A stretch of DNA of 64,000 nt, taken from assembly GCA_029007825.1 (NCBI GenBank), contig JAQXIO010000058.1:1-64000 (forward strand). The letters run 5' to 3'. The notes under the pieces are model-generated. The model ran no database searches. It saw only the letters and a list, made by a program, of their open reading frames with translations, and had not been told where the DNA came from. Positions 7,669-16,876 of this stretch are shown here, in pieces. Position 1 is the stretch's first letter. The number at the start of each line of letters is the position of its first letter. This DNA comes from Bacteroidales bacterium. Lineage in GTDB: Bacteria; Bacteroidota; Bacteroidia; Bacteroidales; JAQXIO01. Both the position numbers and the translations under genes were made by a program.

Positions 7669-9870
7669 ATGAAAGTTATTCGTTTTATATTAAACTTTAT
7701 ATTTAAATATCTAAAGTGGTTTATCCTTGTTCCATTGGTAGTGGGGCTTTTACTTATTTACTATACGGCTAATTTAACCCGTAAATATGAAGCTCATACA
7801 ACCATTTACACGGGTATCGTATCGGGCTTTTCTGTCAATGAATCGGCTTCCAACAAAAGTTACTTCTCAATAGAAAATGCCATAGATAATCTAAAGACGA
7901 TTTTTAAAGCAAACGCGACTCTTGAAAACGTTTGTTTAAAGCTATTCGCCCAAAGCATGATTTATGGAGACCTGGAGAACGACAATCGCTATATTACGGC
8001 CAAATCGTTCCGTAGGCTCTGGAATATAGTACCTCTCGATGTTAAAGCACTTATCGACAAGACATCTATCGATAGAACAGTCGAAAATCTACGCGCCTAC
8101 AAGACGGATGATGCTGATAATTTCATTTACGGACTTATTTTCTATGAACATCCTGATTACAGTATCCAAGCTCTTTCCAAAGCAACTATTACCAGAAAAG
8201 GGAATAGCGATATGCTTGAAATCAGTTATTCCTCTTATGATCCGGCTTTAGCTTACCAGACCGTACTTATTTTTACAGAAGAGTTCAAAAAGAAATATCA
8301 AGAACTCCAATTCAGTGAAACGAATAATGTCGTAGATTATTTCAGGGCCGAATTGGTGCGCCAACGTAAAGAACTCCGCACACTGGAAGATTCTTTAATG
8401 GTATTTAAACAGCAAAATAAAATTATTGAATATGACCAGCAAACGAGGGAGATTGCTTCAATGGATGCAACATTAACCAAAGCATTAGACCAATCTACCT
8501 TAATGAAAGGAGGCTCATCAGATGCTCTTAATATGCTGGATATAAAAATAGGTAATAGAAATCATTATTTGCAGGAACATACCAATCTGGTGGATGCTAT
8601 TGAAAAGGAATCATTACTTACCGACCTGATATCGAAGCGTGAGTCGCTGTTAACCGATTCGCTAAGGGCAAAAGATGAAGTATTGCTCCGCTACAAAAAG
8701 CAATTAGCCGATTTAAGAAGTTCACTCCAACAGACAGCAGATAATATAGGAGAATATCAAACATCTTCCGACGGGGTTGTTTCTACTGATATTCTGAATG
8801 CTTATCTGCTTGAAAACATTAATAAAGTAAAAGCGACTTCTGAAATCAATATCCTAAAAAACCGAAGTTCAGAAATGGATAAACTATATAACCAATATTC
8901 TGTTATCGGTGCTACTCTAAAAAGGATGGAACGTGAAATTATGGTTGCCGAACATTCTTATCTGAATATTCTGGACAACCTGAATCAGGCTTTACAGAGA
9001 CAAAAGAACCTGCAATTGAGTTCTGCTACTTTACAGGTCATAACCCCTGCCGTTTTTCCTGTGCATTCTATGCCGTCCAAACGAAAAATGATCGTTGTCG
9101 GGGGTACAGTGGGTTCATTTATTTTCATAATTGCTCTTTTATTACTTTATGAAATTATCAATGTCCGTTTAAATAATCCGGAACGTGCAGAACGCTTAAC
9201 AGGTAAAAAGGTATTCTCTCCATTCCCATTCATACGGAAAAACGAATTCGGTCAACCAATAGAAATCCTGTCTATAAATTATATTTGTAATATGATTCTT
9301 GCACGTATGGAGACAGACAAGGATACCGTCATCAATCTCTTGAGTCTGCTGCCCGGAGAGGGTAAGAGTTTCTTAGGCGAACGGATTGCCCAATTCTTCA
9401 AGGAAAAAGGATATTCTGTATCGTTCATACAATATGGAAAAGATTTCGACGAACACACCCGGATATATGATTATTCGCAATCTACCAAGGAACTATTGCC
9501 GATAGAATACAATCATAATTGCAATCTGGAAATTATAGAGCATCCGGCTGCTTCGCAAGAAAGCATATCACGAGATTTACTTGTAGGGGGAGCTTTGAAT
9601 TTATTGGTTTGTGACGCACGACGCAGCTGGACATGGTCTGACAAAATGCTGCTCGAAGACATCGATCAAAAGGGTGATATAAAACTCGGTATTTTACTGA
9701 ATAATGTGAAAAAGAATATTATGGAAAACTATACCGGTCTTATTCCACCCTACACAACCGGACATAAACTCGTATATGATGCTATAAATTTAGATATCAA
9801 ATCTATATTCTTAGACATTATTGCATTTGTGAATCCTTATTTGCGAAGAAACAAAGGGAAAAAATCATAA
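7669..9870 (+). CDS. Polysaccharide copolymerase (Wzz/Wzc-like) with degenerate C-terminal kinase-like domain
   Basis: A 733 aa inner-membrane protein. TM1 is near residues 14-33 (WFILVPLVVGLLLIYYT). A long periplasmic coiled-coil region spans about 35-465, and TM2 (VVGGTVGSFIFIIALLLLYE) follows the typical proline-rich approach TPAVFPVHSMPSKRK. The cytoplasmic C-domain (about 545-733) resembles bacterial tyrosine kinases of the Wzc/CapB type, with a Walker A-like LLPGEGKSF (Lys566) and a Walker B-like LLVCDARRSW. It lacks a recognisable Walker A' DxD segment (VSFIQYGKDFDEH is found there) and has no C-terminal tyrosine cluster (tail NPYLRRNKGKKS). The N-part should set chain length and couple polymerisation to export; kinase activity is doubtful. 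It follows the TolC-like gene by 3 bp and precedes the polymerase by 9 bp. Confidence 0.87.
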   Translation: MKVIRFILNFIFKYLKWFILVPLVVGLLLIYYTANLTRKYEAHTTIYTGIVSGFSVNESASNKSYFSIENAIDNLKTIFKANATLENVCLKLFAQSMIYGDLENDNRYITAKSFRRLWNIVPLDVKALIDKTSIDRTVENLRAYKTDDADNFIYGLIFYEHPDYSIQALSKATITRKGNSDMLEISYSSYDPALAYQTVLIFTEEFKKKYQELQFSETNNVVDYFRAELVRQRKELRTLEDSLMVFKQQNKIIEYDQQTREIASMDATLTKALDQSTLMKGGSSDALNMLDIKIGNRNHYLQEHTNLVDAIEKESLLTDLISKRESLLTDSLRAKDEVLLRYKKQLADLRSSLQQTADNIGEYQTSSDGVVSTDILNAYLLENINKVKATSEINILKNRSSEMDKLYNQYSVIGATLKRMEREIMVAEHSYLNILDNLNQALQRQKNLQLSSATLQVITPAVFPVHSMPSKRKMIVVGGTVGSFIFIIALLLLYEIINVRLNNPERAERLTGKKVFSPFPFIRKNEFGQPIEILSINYICNMILARMETDKDTVINLLSLLPGEGKSFLGERIAQFFKEKGYSVSFIQYGKDFDEHTRIYDYSQSTKELLPIEYNHNCNLEIIEHPAASQESISRDLLVGGALNLLVCDARRSWTWSDKMLLEDIDQKGDIKLGILLNNVKKNIMENYTGLIPPYTTGHKLVYDAINLDIKSIFLDIIAFVNPYLRRNKGKKS

Positions 9871-9879
9871 TAAATCATT

Positions 9880-11331
9880 ATGAGATGGGATCGTATCAGT
9901 GAAAAGCTTAGCGACAAAAAATTCTTATGGGATTCATTTGTTGCTATCAGTATGCTCATATTTTCCGTTTCTTATGCTTATTTAACAGGGAAATACGGCA
10001 TATCTATCGCTATGCTGATCGCTGCAATTCCGGTATTATTGATTTATCTCTGGTACCTGTTACTAAATCCGAAGATCGGCTTAATTACCATATTTTTCTT
10101 TAGTTATTTCCTAATGGGTTTTTACAGGTATTACAACAGTTTCCCATTAGGAGGCTTGGTTGATGTTCTCATCCTCACGACCTTCATGGCTCTTATCCTA
10201 AAAAGTTTTTTCTATAAAATCGATTGGAGCCCAATGAGAAATCCGGTTGTTATACTTACCGGAATATGGCTACTGTACGGTATTTTCGAGCTGTTCAATC
10301 CTGTTGCACCGGGAATGAAAGGCTGGTCTTTTGCTGTCAGGGGATATAATATGCATTTGTTTTTTATTGTCTCCTTGACTATGCTTTTATTCAATAAAGA
10401 AAAAGACTTAAATTTTTTTCTTTATTCGTGGAGCATTCTTACAATCCTGGCTGCACTAAAAGGCCTCTATCAATACTACTTCGGATTTAATGCCGTAGAA
10501 TGGGCATGGCTGGAAAGCGGAGAAAAAAACACACATATACTGCCTACCGGGATACGTTATTTTTCATTTATGAGCGATGCCGGTCAGTTCGGAGCTACAA
10601 TGGGACAAAGTGCGACTGTATTCGGAATACTTTCTTTAAAACAAAAAAATAACCTAAAAAGAATCTATTTTCTATCCGTCACATTATTAGCTATAATAGG
10701 CATGATGATTTCAGGAACCAGAGGTTCATTATTTATTCCAATACTGGGGGCAATCGTATACATTGCATTAAGCAAAAATTATAAAGTTATTTTATCGGGT
10801 GCATTGCTTTTATTGCTTGTTTTTGTTTTAATTAAATATACAAATATCGGGAACTCCCATTATCCGGTCAGGCGCATGCGCAGTGCCTTCAATCTGGAGG
10901 ATGCTTCTTATATGGTGCGTTTAAAGCATCAACGCCAATTTCGGGAATACAATTCAGGAAAGCCATTTGGAAACGGAATAGGCTCCTCTTATCATACTGC
11001 AACCCGCCTATATCCTCAAACGTATTTAGCAACATTTGCGACGGATTCATGGTATTGGGCTATCTTTGCCGAACAGGGAGTTGTTGGAATCTGCATATAC
11101 GGAAGCATCATATTATTTATCTTGATTCGCGGAGCTTATATCTGCATGTTTAAAATAAGGGATGATTTTCTGGCCCAGAAGATCAAAGCCTTACATTGTG
11201 GTTTTGCGGGGATCTTGATAGCTTCTTATGTAAATGAGATATTAGGACAATTTCCCACCAGTGTGAACACTTATATAAGCATAGGTTTTATTTTTATGGC
11301 CATGAAATTCGATAAAAGGCATGAGTCATAA
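9880..11331 (+). CDS. O-antigen polymerase/ligase-like membrane protein (Wzy type)
   Basis: A 483 aa integral membrane protein with about 10-12 predicted helices and a large external loop (around 330-400, containing YPVRRMRSAFNLEDASYMVR), as in Wzy polymerases and WaaL ligases. The conserved-looking MISGTRGSLFIPILGAIVY segment is a typical O-antigen ligase (PF04932) feature. In a locus that also holds a flippase and a Wzz-like protein, it most likely polymerises flipped repeat units in the periplasm. Ligase activity cannot be excluded by sequence. Gaps of 9 bp on each side show it belongs to the same operon as its neighbours. Confidence 0.83.
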   Translation: MRWDRISEKLSDKKFLWDSFVAISMLIFSVSYAYLTGKYGISIAMLIAAIPVLLIYLWYLLLNPKIGLITIFFFSYFLMGFYRYYNSFPLGGLVDVLILTTFMALILKSFFYKIDWSPMRNPVVILTGIWLLYGIFELFNPVAPGMKGWSFAVRGYNMHLFFIVSLTMLLFNKEKDLNFFLYSWSILTILAALKGLYQYYFGFNAVEWAWLESGEKNTHILPTGIRYFSFMSDAGQFGATMGQSATVFGILSLKQKNNLKRIYFLSVTLLAIIGMMISGTRGSLFIPILGAIVYIALSKNYKVILSGALLLLLVFVLIKYTNIGNSHYPVRRMRSAFNLEDASYMVRLKHQRQFREYNSGKPFGNGIGSSYHTATRLYPQTYLATFATDSWYWAIFAEQGVVGICIYGSIILFILIRGAYICMFKIRDDFLAQKIKALHCGFAGILIASYVNEILGQFPTSVNTYISIGFIFMAMKFDKRHES

Positions 11332-11340
11332 TTTTACGAT

Positions 11341-13647
11341 ATGGACAATTCATTACCAAAGGTATCTATTATAACTATCAATTATAACGGATTCGATCAT
11401 ACATGTGAAATGATCGAATCTCTGTTCATATACGAGACTACTCCGTATGAACTTATTGTCATAGATAATGGCTCAAGGAGGAATGAGGCTATTCTATTAA
11501 AAGAGCGTTATCCTGAAATTATCGTTATTCGTAGCGAACAAAATCTCGGATTTGCGGGAGGTAACAATTTAGGAATAAAACATGCACATGGCGATTATAT
11601 TTTATTATTAAATAACGACACTTTAATCAGAGGTCCGATTCTTAAAGCTTTAGTAAAGGGTTTTACTCTCTTTCCCAACGTAGGAGTCGTATCTCCCAAA
11701 ATATTATTCGAATATAGTAATGGTTTGATTCAATATGCGGGTTTTACCCCTATGTCACGGGTGACTTTACGGAATCATGCAATCGGTTACGGAAAAAAAG
11801 ACAACCCTGATTACAACCATCCCTCCCCTACTTCATTTGCCCATGGCGCAGCAATGATGATTTCAAGAAAAGCATTGGAAAACACGGGGCTTATGCCGGA
11901 ATGTTATTTTCTTTATTACGAAGAGCTTGACTGGTGCGAACAAATAAAAAGAAAGGGATATCAGATTATCTACCAGCCGGAAGCTGTTGTCTTTCACAAA
12001 GAGAGTATGGCAACAGGAAGTTTGACCGGTTTGAAAAATTACTATCAAATCCGGAACCGAATGTTTTATGCCCGACGGAATTTAAACTTTCCTCTAAAAC
12101 AAATTTCCCTGCTCTATCAGGCCTTTATTGTTTTTCCAAAAACATTCGTTCTTTTATGCCGCAGTAAAAGTTATAACCAACTGTTATCCGTTATGAACGG
12201 ATTAAAAGATGGTATTTTCAAGCATTGTGCAGTGTTACTTGCTTTTATATGTTTATGCTGTAGCTGTGATCCTTTTAAAATACAAGGGGAATCTCAATTT
12301 CCGGAAGACTCTGATGCATTAAAAGAATACCCGTCTGATATTAAAGGCAATTTTCATATCGAAATTTCTATTCTAAAAACCAAAGCTCCTGCAAATTTCG
12401 AGGTCACACTGCCCCGGCTAAAATATAATAAAAAGTTTGCCTATAGCTTCACCGGCGATGATACCTATGCCTCTATTTACCGTAAAGGATTTATGTCTAT
12501 CTTAAATGCTCCTTACCTGGATTTACGTAAAAACGAAAGTATTCTGAATCCCTTCAAACCGAACCAATTTCTTTCATATACGGATGGTTGCGGAAATATT
12601 ATACCTTTTAAACTGGGTGTCGCGGTTCAGATTTTCCATAAATACGGATTGATAATTCCATCTTTTTCTGCTCTAAAAACATTCAAAAGCGAATATTTAA
12701 CATGGAATGAAATCAATATATTTTCAGATTTCGGTTGTGGCGTATACAATCACGGAGGTGGTTTTTTGGCCGACATGTTTAAAATGTGTGCTTTTTCACT
12801 ATCGGAAGGGCAGCATTTAATGAAAAGGTATTCCAATGTCCAGCCCAAAGTTATGATACGGCCTGACGGAAACAACCGCTATATAGAAGCGGCTTTGGAA
12901 AATCCGGATTTCCATATTTACACTTCAGAGAAGAGTGATGATTCTACTTATCCGTTCATCAACTTACAAGATTCTTTCTTAAATCTGGAACATTATATCC
13001 AATACAGAACCTGTTTAGACGGATATAACTTCGATCAGATGAAAGCACGAATCGACAGCCTTGCAAATGCCAGTAATGAAAATAATGCTCCCTGGATGCA
13101 CGACTTCGTACACCTGATTGCTAAAAAACCGGTACAGGGAGTCGATGAAAAGGATGTTAACCGATATTTCAAATACATCAATGAGACGTATGGTTCCAAA
13201 GGGAATGATCAGATATGGTTCGCATCTGTCGATGAGGTTTATGAATACTGGTATTTGAGAGAACATACGAAAATCACCCAGAAAGAACATGGCGACACAC
13301 TGATTATACAGTTAAACGGTTATATACCGGATGATTTTATACACAAGACTCTGACCGTACAACTTAAACCGATTCCTCCTTCGACGACGAAGAACATCAA
13401 AAATATTGAAATTGACGGTGCCGTAACTTCCAATTACTGCATAAATGATAAAGATATCATACTTACACTGAACCTTTCAAACAGAATATTCGTGTTGGCT
13501 GAAAAATATTTATCTATCGCAGAAAAGATACCAACCAATTACAATTTGTCGAATGCCAGTTATTTTGTAAATACGATTCCTACTATGTGGCAATCAAAAT
13601 TTAAGACCAGACTGGATTCCCTGATGCATCAAAACATTTTCAACTGA
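11341..13647 (+). CDS. Fusion: GT2 glycosyltransferase plus lipoprotein-like polysaccharide deacetylase-related domain
   Basis: A 768 aa open frame with two different halves. Residues 1 to about 290 are a rhamnosyltransferase-like GT2 (KVSIITINYNGFDHT, LGFAGGNNLG, metal-binding LLNNDT, YYEELDWCEQIKRKGY). From Met285 (ATG at 12193) the sequence reads MNGLKDGIFKH, then the hydrophobic AVLLAFICLCC, then SCD: a textbook lipoprotein signal with a lipobox-like Cys. The rest (about 315-768) has FAYSFTGDDTYAS, VYNHGGG and MIRPDGN, reminiscent of the DD, His and RPP motifs of NodB deacetylases but divergent. Either one membrane-spanning bifunctional protein is made, or an internal start yields a separate lipoprotein. 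The operon position fits modification of the nascent polysaccharide. The GT2 call is firm; the deacetylase call is tentative. Confidence 0.75.
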   Translation: MDNSLPKVSIITINYNGFDHTCEMIESLFIYETTPYELIVIDNGSRRNEAILLKERYPEIIVIRSEQNLGFAGGNNLGIKHAHGDYILLLNNDTLIRGPILKALVKGFTLFPNVGVVSPKILFEYSNGLIQYAGFTPMSRVTLRNHAIGYGKKDNPDYNHPSPTSFAHGAAMMISRKALENTGLMPECYFLYYEELDWCEQIKRKGYQIIYQPEAVVFHKESMATGSLTGLKNYYQIRNRMFYARRNLNFPLKQISLLYQAFIVFPKTFVLLCRSKSYNQLLSVMNGLKDGIFKHCAVLLAFICLCCSCDPFKIQGESQFPEDSDALKEYPSDIKGNFHIEISILKTKAPANFEVTLPRLKYNKKFAYSFTGDDTYASIYRKGFMSILNAPYLDLRKNESILNPFKPNQFLSYTDGCGNIIPFKLGVAVQIFHKYGLIIPSFSALKTFKSEYLTWNEINIFSDFGCGVYNHGGGFLADMFKMCAFSLSEGQHLMKRYSNVQPKVMIRPDGNNRYIEAALENPDFHIYTSEKSDDSTYPFINLQDSFLNLEHYIQYRTCLDGYNFDQMKARIDSLANASNENNAPWMHDFVHLIAKKPVQGVDEKDVNRYFKYINETYGSKGNDQIWFASVDEVYEYWYLREHTKITQKEHGDTLIIQLNGYIPDDFIHKTLTVQLKPIPPSTTKNIKNIEIDGAVTSNYCINDKDIILTLNLSNRIFVLAEKYLSIAEKIPTNYNLSNASYFVNTIPTMWQSKFKTRLDSLMHQNIFN

Positions 13648-13648
13648 T

Positions 13649-14812
13649 ATGGTAAATAGCTTATTACATATAGCCGACTGGTTACTTTTTCTTTACACCG
13701 GCGTATCCGTGGCATATCTGGCCATATTTTCTTTCGCATCATTATTTTACCGAAAGAAAAAACATATCCATAAAAAAGAAAAGGTGGCTTATAAATTCGC
13801 TGTTATAGTTCCAGCCTATAAAGAAGATGCGGTTATTATAGATGCGGTCCGCTCAATCATAAAACAAGACTATCCACGTGACCGCTTCAATGTTACAGTT
13901 GTCGCTGACGGTATGAAGGATGAAACATTAGAATCCCTTCATAAGTTCGAAACCAAAATTCTTAATGTCGATTACCCTCTTCCTACTAAAGCAAAAGCAC
14001 TAAATTTTGCACTGAATAATTTAGAGGATGAATTCGATTTCGTCATTATTCTGGATGCAGATAATATTTGTCCTTCCGATTATTTATCACGGATAAACGA
14101 GTATCTTTCACCTTCTACAACCGTTTTACAGACTCACAGAACTGCAAAAAAAATCAACACGCCATACGCTATGTTAGATGCCGTGAGTGAGGAGATGAAT
14201 AACTCCATATTCCGGAAAGGTCACACGGCTTTGGGCATGTCTGCCGCATTAATCGGTTCGGGCATGGTATTCCGTTTCGACTGGTTCAAGGAAAATATGC
14301 CGAAAGTCACTTCCATAGGAGAAGATAAAGAATTAGAATTTCTATTATTACAACAACAAATACTTATCGATTACAGCGATACTATTTATGTTTTAGATGA
14401 AAAAATCGATCGTCCAAAAAGTTTCTATAACCAGAGAAGGCGGTGGCTAGCTGCCCAGTTTTCACAGTTACGGGAGAATTTTCCCGATTTACTGACTGCT
14501 TTACAAAAAAGAAATATCAACCTGGCTGATAAAATTTTTCAGCAAATGTTATTACCTCGTCTTCTTCTACTGGGTTTGACTTTTATTTTAGCTATATTAT
14601 TCTCTTTCGCGGAATGGAATATCGCTTATAAATGGTGGATATTACTGACGATCCTGATTATAACATTAATAATAGCAATCCCTAAAAGACTAAAGAACAA
14701 GGCTTTATTAAAATCTTTATTCAGGCTTCCTCTTCTGTTTATTTTAATGTTCCTCAATCTTTTCCGTTTGAAAGGAGCAAGTAAAAAATTTATTCACACA
14801 GAACACAAATAA
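13649..14812 (+). CDS. Membrane glycosyltransferase family 2 (cellulose-synthase-like)
   Basis: A 387 aa GT2 with an N-terminal membrane helix (about 8-32), a catalytic domain carrying AVIVPAYKEDAV, VVADGMKD, DxD in ILDADN and the acceptor motif QRRRW (in YNQRRRWLAAQ), and two to three C-terminal helices (about 300-375). The QRRRW motif is characteristic of processive enzymes such as cellulose, hyaluronan and N-acetylglucosaminyl synthases, though many non-processive membrane GT2s share it. The ATG comes 1 bp after the preceding stop, so translation is probably coupled. It may elongate the chain or build a side branch; the donor is unknown. Confidence 0.87.
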   Translation: MVNSLLHIADWLLFLYTGVSVAYLAIFSFASLFYRKKKHIHKKEKVAYKFAVIVPAYKEDAVIIDAVRSIIKQDYPRDRFNVTVVADGMKDETLESLHKFETKILNVDYPLPTKAKALNFALNNLEDEFDFVIILDADNICPSDYLSRINEYLSPSTTVLQTHRTAKKINTPYAMLDAVSEEMNNSIFRKGHTALGMSAALIGSGMVFRFDWFKENMPKVTSIGEDKELEFLLLQQQILIDYSDTIYVLDEKIDRPKSFYNQRRRWLAAQFSQLRENFPDLLTALQKRNINLADKIFQQMLLPRLLLLGLTFILAILFSFAEWNIAYKWWILLTILIITLIIAIPKRLKNKALLKSLFRLPLLFILMFLNLFRLKGASKKFIHTEHK

Positions 14813-14820
14813 AATTTTCC

Positions 14821-15942
14821 ATGAAAATATCAGTCGTAACCTTGCACCGAATATTTAACTACGGATCTGTATTTCAGTCATTCGCCACACAGAAAGTCCT
14901 GGAGGCTTTCGGCCATAAAGCCGAATTCGTGGATTATTTTCCCGAACGTCTTACAAAGAAGCGTATCTTTATAGGATACAGTCTTATGTTGCATCCGACT
15001 CTTTTAGGAAAATTAAAATGTATCATTGTATATTTTCCCCTGCGCTTATTGAATATGGTTATTTTTAACCGTTTCGTGAAACGTTACCTTCATGTTACTT
15101 CAAAAAAATATTATTCTTTAGAAGAACTCAAAAACGATCCGCCTCAGGCTGATATTTACCTGACAGGTAGCGACCAGGTATGGAACAGTTATTACAATGA
15201 ATATGTAGATCCCGTTTATTTTTTAGATTTTGCACCTAAGGAGAAAAAACGAATCGCATATGCTGCCAGTTTCGGGAAAAACGAATTAGACGATGATGAA
15301 ATAAAACAGACGTCTCCGTATATCAAACAATACAGTGCTATTTCGTTGCGCGAGGCTCAATCATTGCCTTTACTCCAGTCGTTAGGATTCAACAATGGCG
15401 TAGCGGTATTAGACCCTACCCTATTATTAAAAAAAGAGGATTGGACACAATTTATTTTACCACGTAAAAGTAAAGAACGTTATCTTCTTATTTATTCCAT
15501 TCTTTCTTACCAGCAACTTCTCGAGTACGCAAAAGAGATAGCCAAAGCTCTCGATTTAAAAATATATCTTATCGGAATGGGATATTGGAAAGAGAAATCG
15601 GTTGACCGTACGTTGCGGTTCAGGAGTCCGGAACAATTTATTTCCTTATTCGAACATGCTGATTTCATCGTTACCGATTCTTTTCACGGAACGGCGTTTT
15701 CGATTAATCTGAATAAATCATTTATCTGTGCTTCTCCGCCTCAGTTCAATATCCGATTGCTTAATATTCTGGGAAAAACAGGTCTAAACGAACGAATGGT
15801 TACCGGGAAAATCGATTTGAAAAAGGCGTTAGCTCCAATCAATTATAAAGAGGTTAACGAACGATTAGAGCACGAACGGGAATTATCGTTATCTTTCTTA
15901 AAAAATGCCATCGAAATACCTATGGCAGAAACATCATTATGA
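14821..15942 (+). CDS. Polysaccharide pyruvyl transferase family protein
   Basis: A 373 aa member of the polysaccharide pyruvyl transferase family (PF04230), which transfers a pyruvyl ketal from phosphoenolpyruvate to sugars of exopolysaccharides or cell-wall polymers and gives negative charge. Recognisable features are the N-terminal VTLHRIFNYGSVFQSFATQ, the middle ADIYLTGSDQVWN and the C-terminal ADFIVTDSFHGTAFSINL. The length is normal. Its stop overlaps the next GT2 start by 4 bp (ATGA). Proteins of this family are often encoded with FrhB-like iron-sulfur proteins in Bacteroidota polysaccharide loci; here such a gene lies about 2.5 kb downstream. Confidence 0.87.
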   Translation: MKISVVTLHRIFNYGSVFQSFATQKVLEAFGHKAEFVDYFPERLTKKRIFIGYSLMLHPTLLGKLKCIIVYFPLRLLNMVIFNRFVKRYLHVTSKKYYSLEELKNDPPQADIYLTGSDQVWNSYYNEYVDPVYFLDFAPKEKKRIAYAASFGKNELDDDEIKQTSPYIKQYSAISLREAQSLPLLQSLGFNNGVAVLDPTLLLKKEDWTQFILPRKSKERYLLIYSILSYQQLLEYAKEIAKALDLKIYLIGMGYWKEKSVDRTLRFRSPEQFISLFEHADFIVTDSFHGTAFSINLNKSFICASPPQFNIRLLNILGKTGLNERMVTGKIDLKKALAPINYKEVNERLEHERELSLSFLKNAIEIPMAETSL

Positions 15943-16874
15943 AAACAGATTCTTCCAGACATATCTCTATTGCTTTGCCGGCATTTAAAGGGTATTACCT
16001 GAAAGAGGCCATATGCAGTCTGTTAAATCAAACTTATTCTGATTTCGAGCTTATTATCGTGGATGATGCTTCTCCCGAGCATTTGGATGAAATCGTAAAG
16101 CAATTCTCAGATCCCCGAATAAGATATTTCCGCAATGAAAAGAATATAGGTTCCATAAGTCTTGTTCAGAACTGGAACTTAGCACTAAGCTATGCCCGTT
16201 TCGAGTACTTCGTTTTAGCTTCGGACGATGATATTTACCACCCACTATTTTTAGAACGTCTTATTGAACTGAGCGTAAAATATCCCGATGTAGAAGTTTT
16301 CCGAAGCCGGGTTTCCATTATAGACAGTGAGGGAGCTATACGGCACGAAACTTCACAATCGCCGGAATGGGAATCTTGTCTGGATTTGATCGAAAACCGT
16401 ATCTGTGGAAAACGGGAAATGTTCGTTCCTGAATTTTTATGTAAAACAAAAGCACTGAAAAATATCGGAGGATTTGTCGATTTTCCGTGTGCTTGGGGAT
16501 CGGATAGTGCAACCTGGTACTCTTTGTCAAAGAAAAACGGAATTGTTTGTTGTAACGATGTTTTATTCTCATTTCGAATGTCGGGAATAAACATATCGTC
16601 GGGGGGACACATTCTAAAGAAATTAAAAGCACTCGATTTATATTGCTTATGGCTGACAAAATTCATTGCAGGCCTGCCAGATGAAACTAAAAAGACTTCA
16701 AAATATCAAAAAATTGCAGCCAGTATTATTCCTTATTTTAAAAATCAAAAAGTAAAAATACTAACTTATACACCCGTAAATTCGCTGATATCCTTTATTC
16801 CTAAAGTGTCCTATAAGAATCAGAGATTTATCTTTAAAGCTATCTGGGAAAAATTTAGAGCGAAGCTAAAATAG
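15939..16874 (+). CDS. Glycosyltransferase family 2
   Basis: A 311 aa soluble GT2 with the N-terminal ISIALPAFKGYYLKEAICSL, IIVDDASPE and a DDD-type metal-binding motif in LASDDDIYHPLF. There are no membrane helices; it probably transfers one sugar to the lipid-linked repeat on the cytoplasmic side. Translation is coupled to the pyruvyl transferase by a 4 bp overlap. It is the last gene of the plus-strand run, and its stop lies 2 bp from the stop of the opposing flippase gene, with no visible terminator between them. Confidence 0.86.
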   Translation: MKTDSSRHISIALPAFKGYYLKEAICSLLNQTYSDFELIIVDDASPEHLDEIVKQFSDPRIRYFRNEKNIGSISLVQNWNLALSYARFEYFVLASDDDIYHPLFLERLIELSVKYPDVEVFRSRVSIIDSEGAIRHETSQSPEWESCLDLIENRICGKREMFVPEFLCKTKALKNIGGFVDFPCAWGSDSATWYSLSKKNGIVCCNDVLFSFRMSGINISSGGHILKKLKALDLYCLWLTKFIAGLPDETKKTSKYQKIAASIIPYFKNQKVKILTYTPVNSLISFIPKVSYKNQRFIFKAIWEKFRAKLK

Positions 16875-16876
16875 TC

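Noticed and set aside
16235..16666. 143-codon minus-strand open frame inside a GT2 gene
   Set aside because: The plus-strand frame has all GT2 motifs and couples to its neighbour; the antisense frame looks like a shadow.
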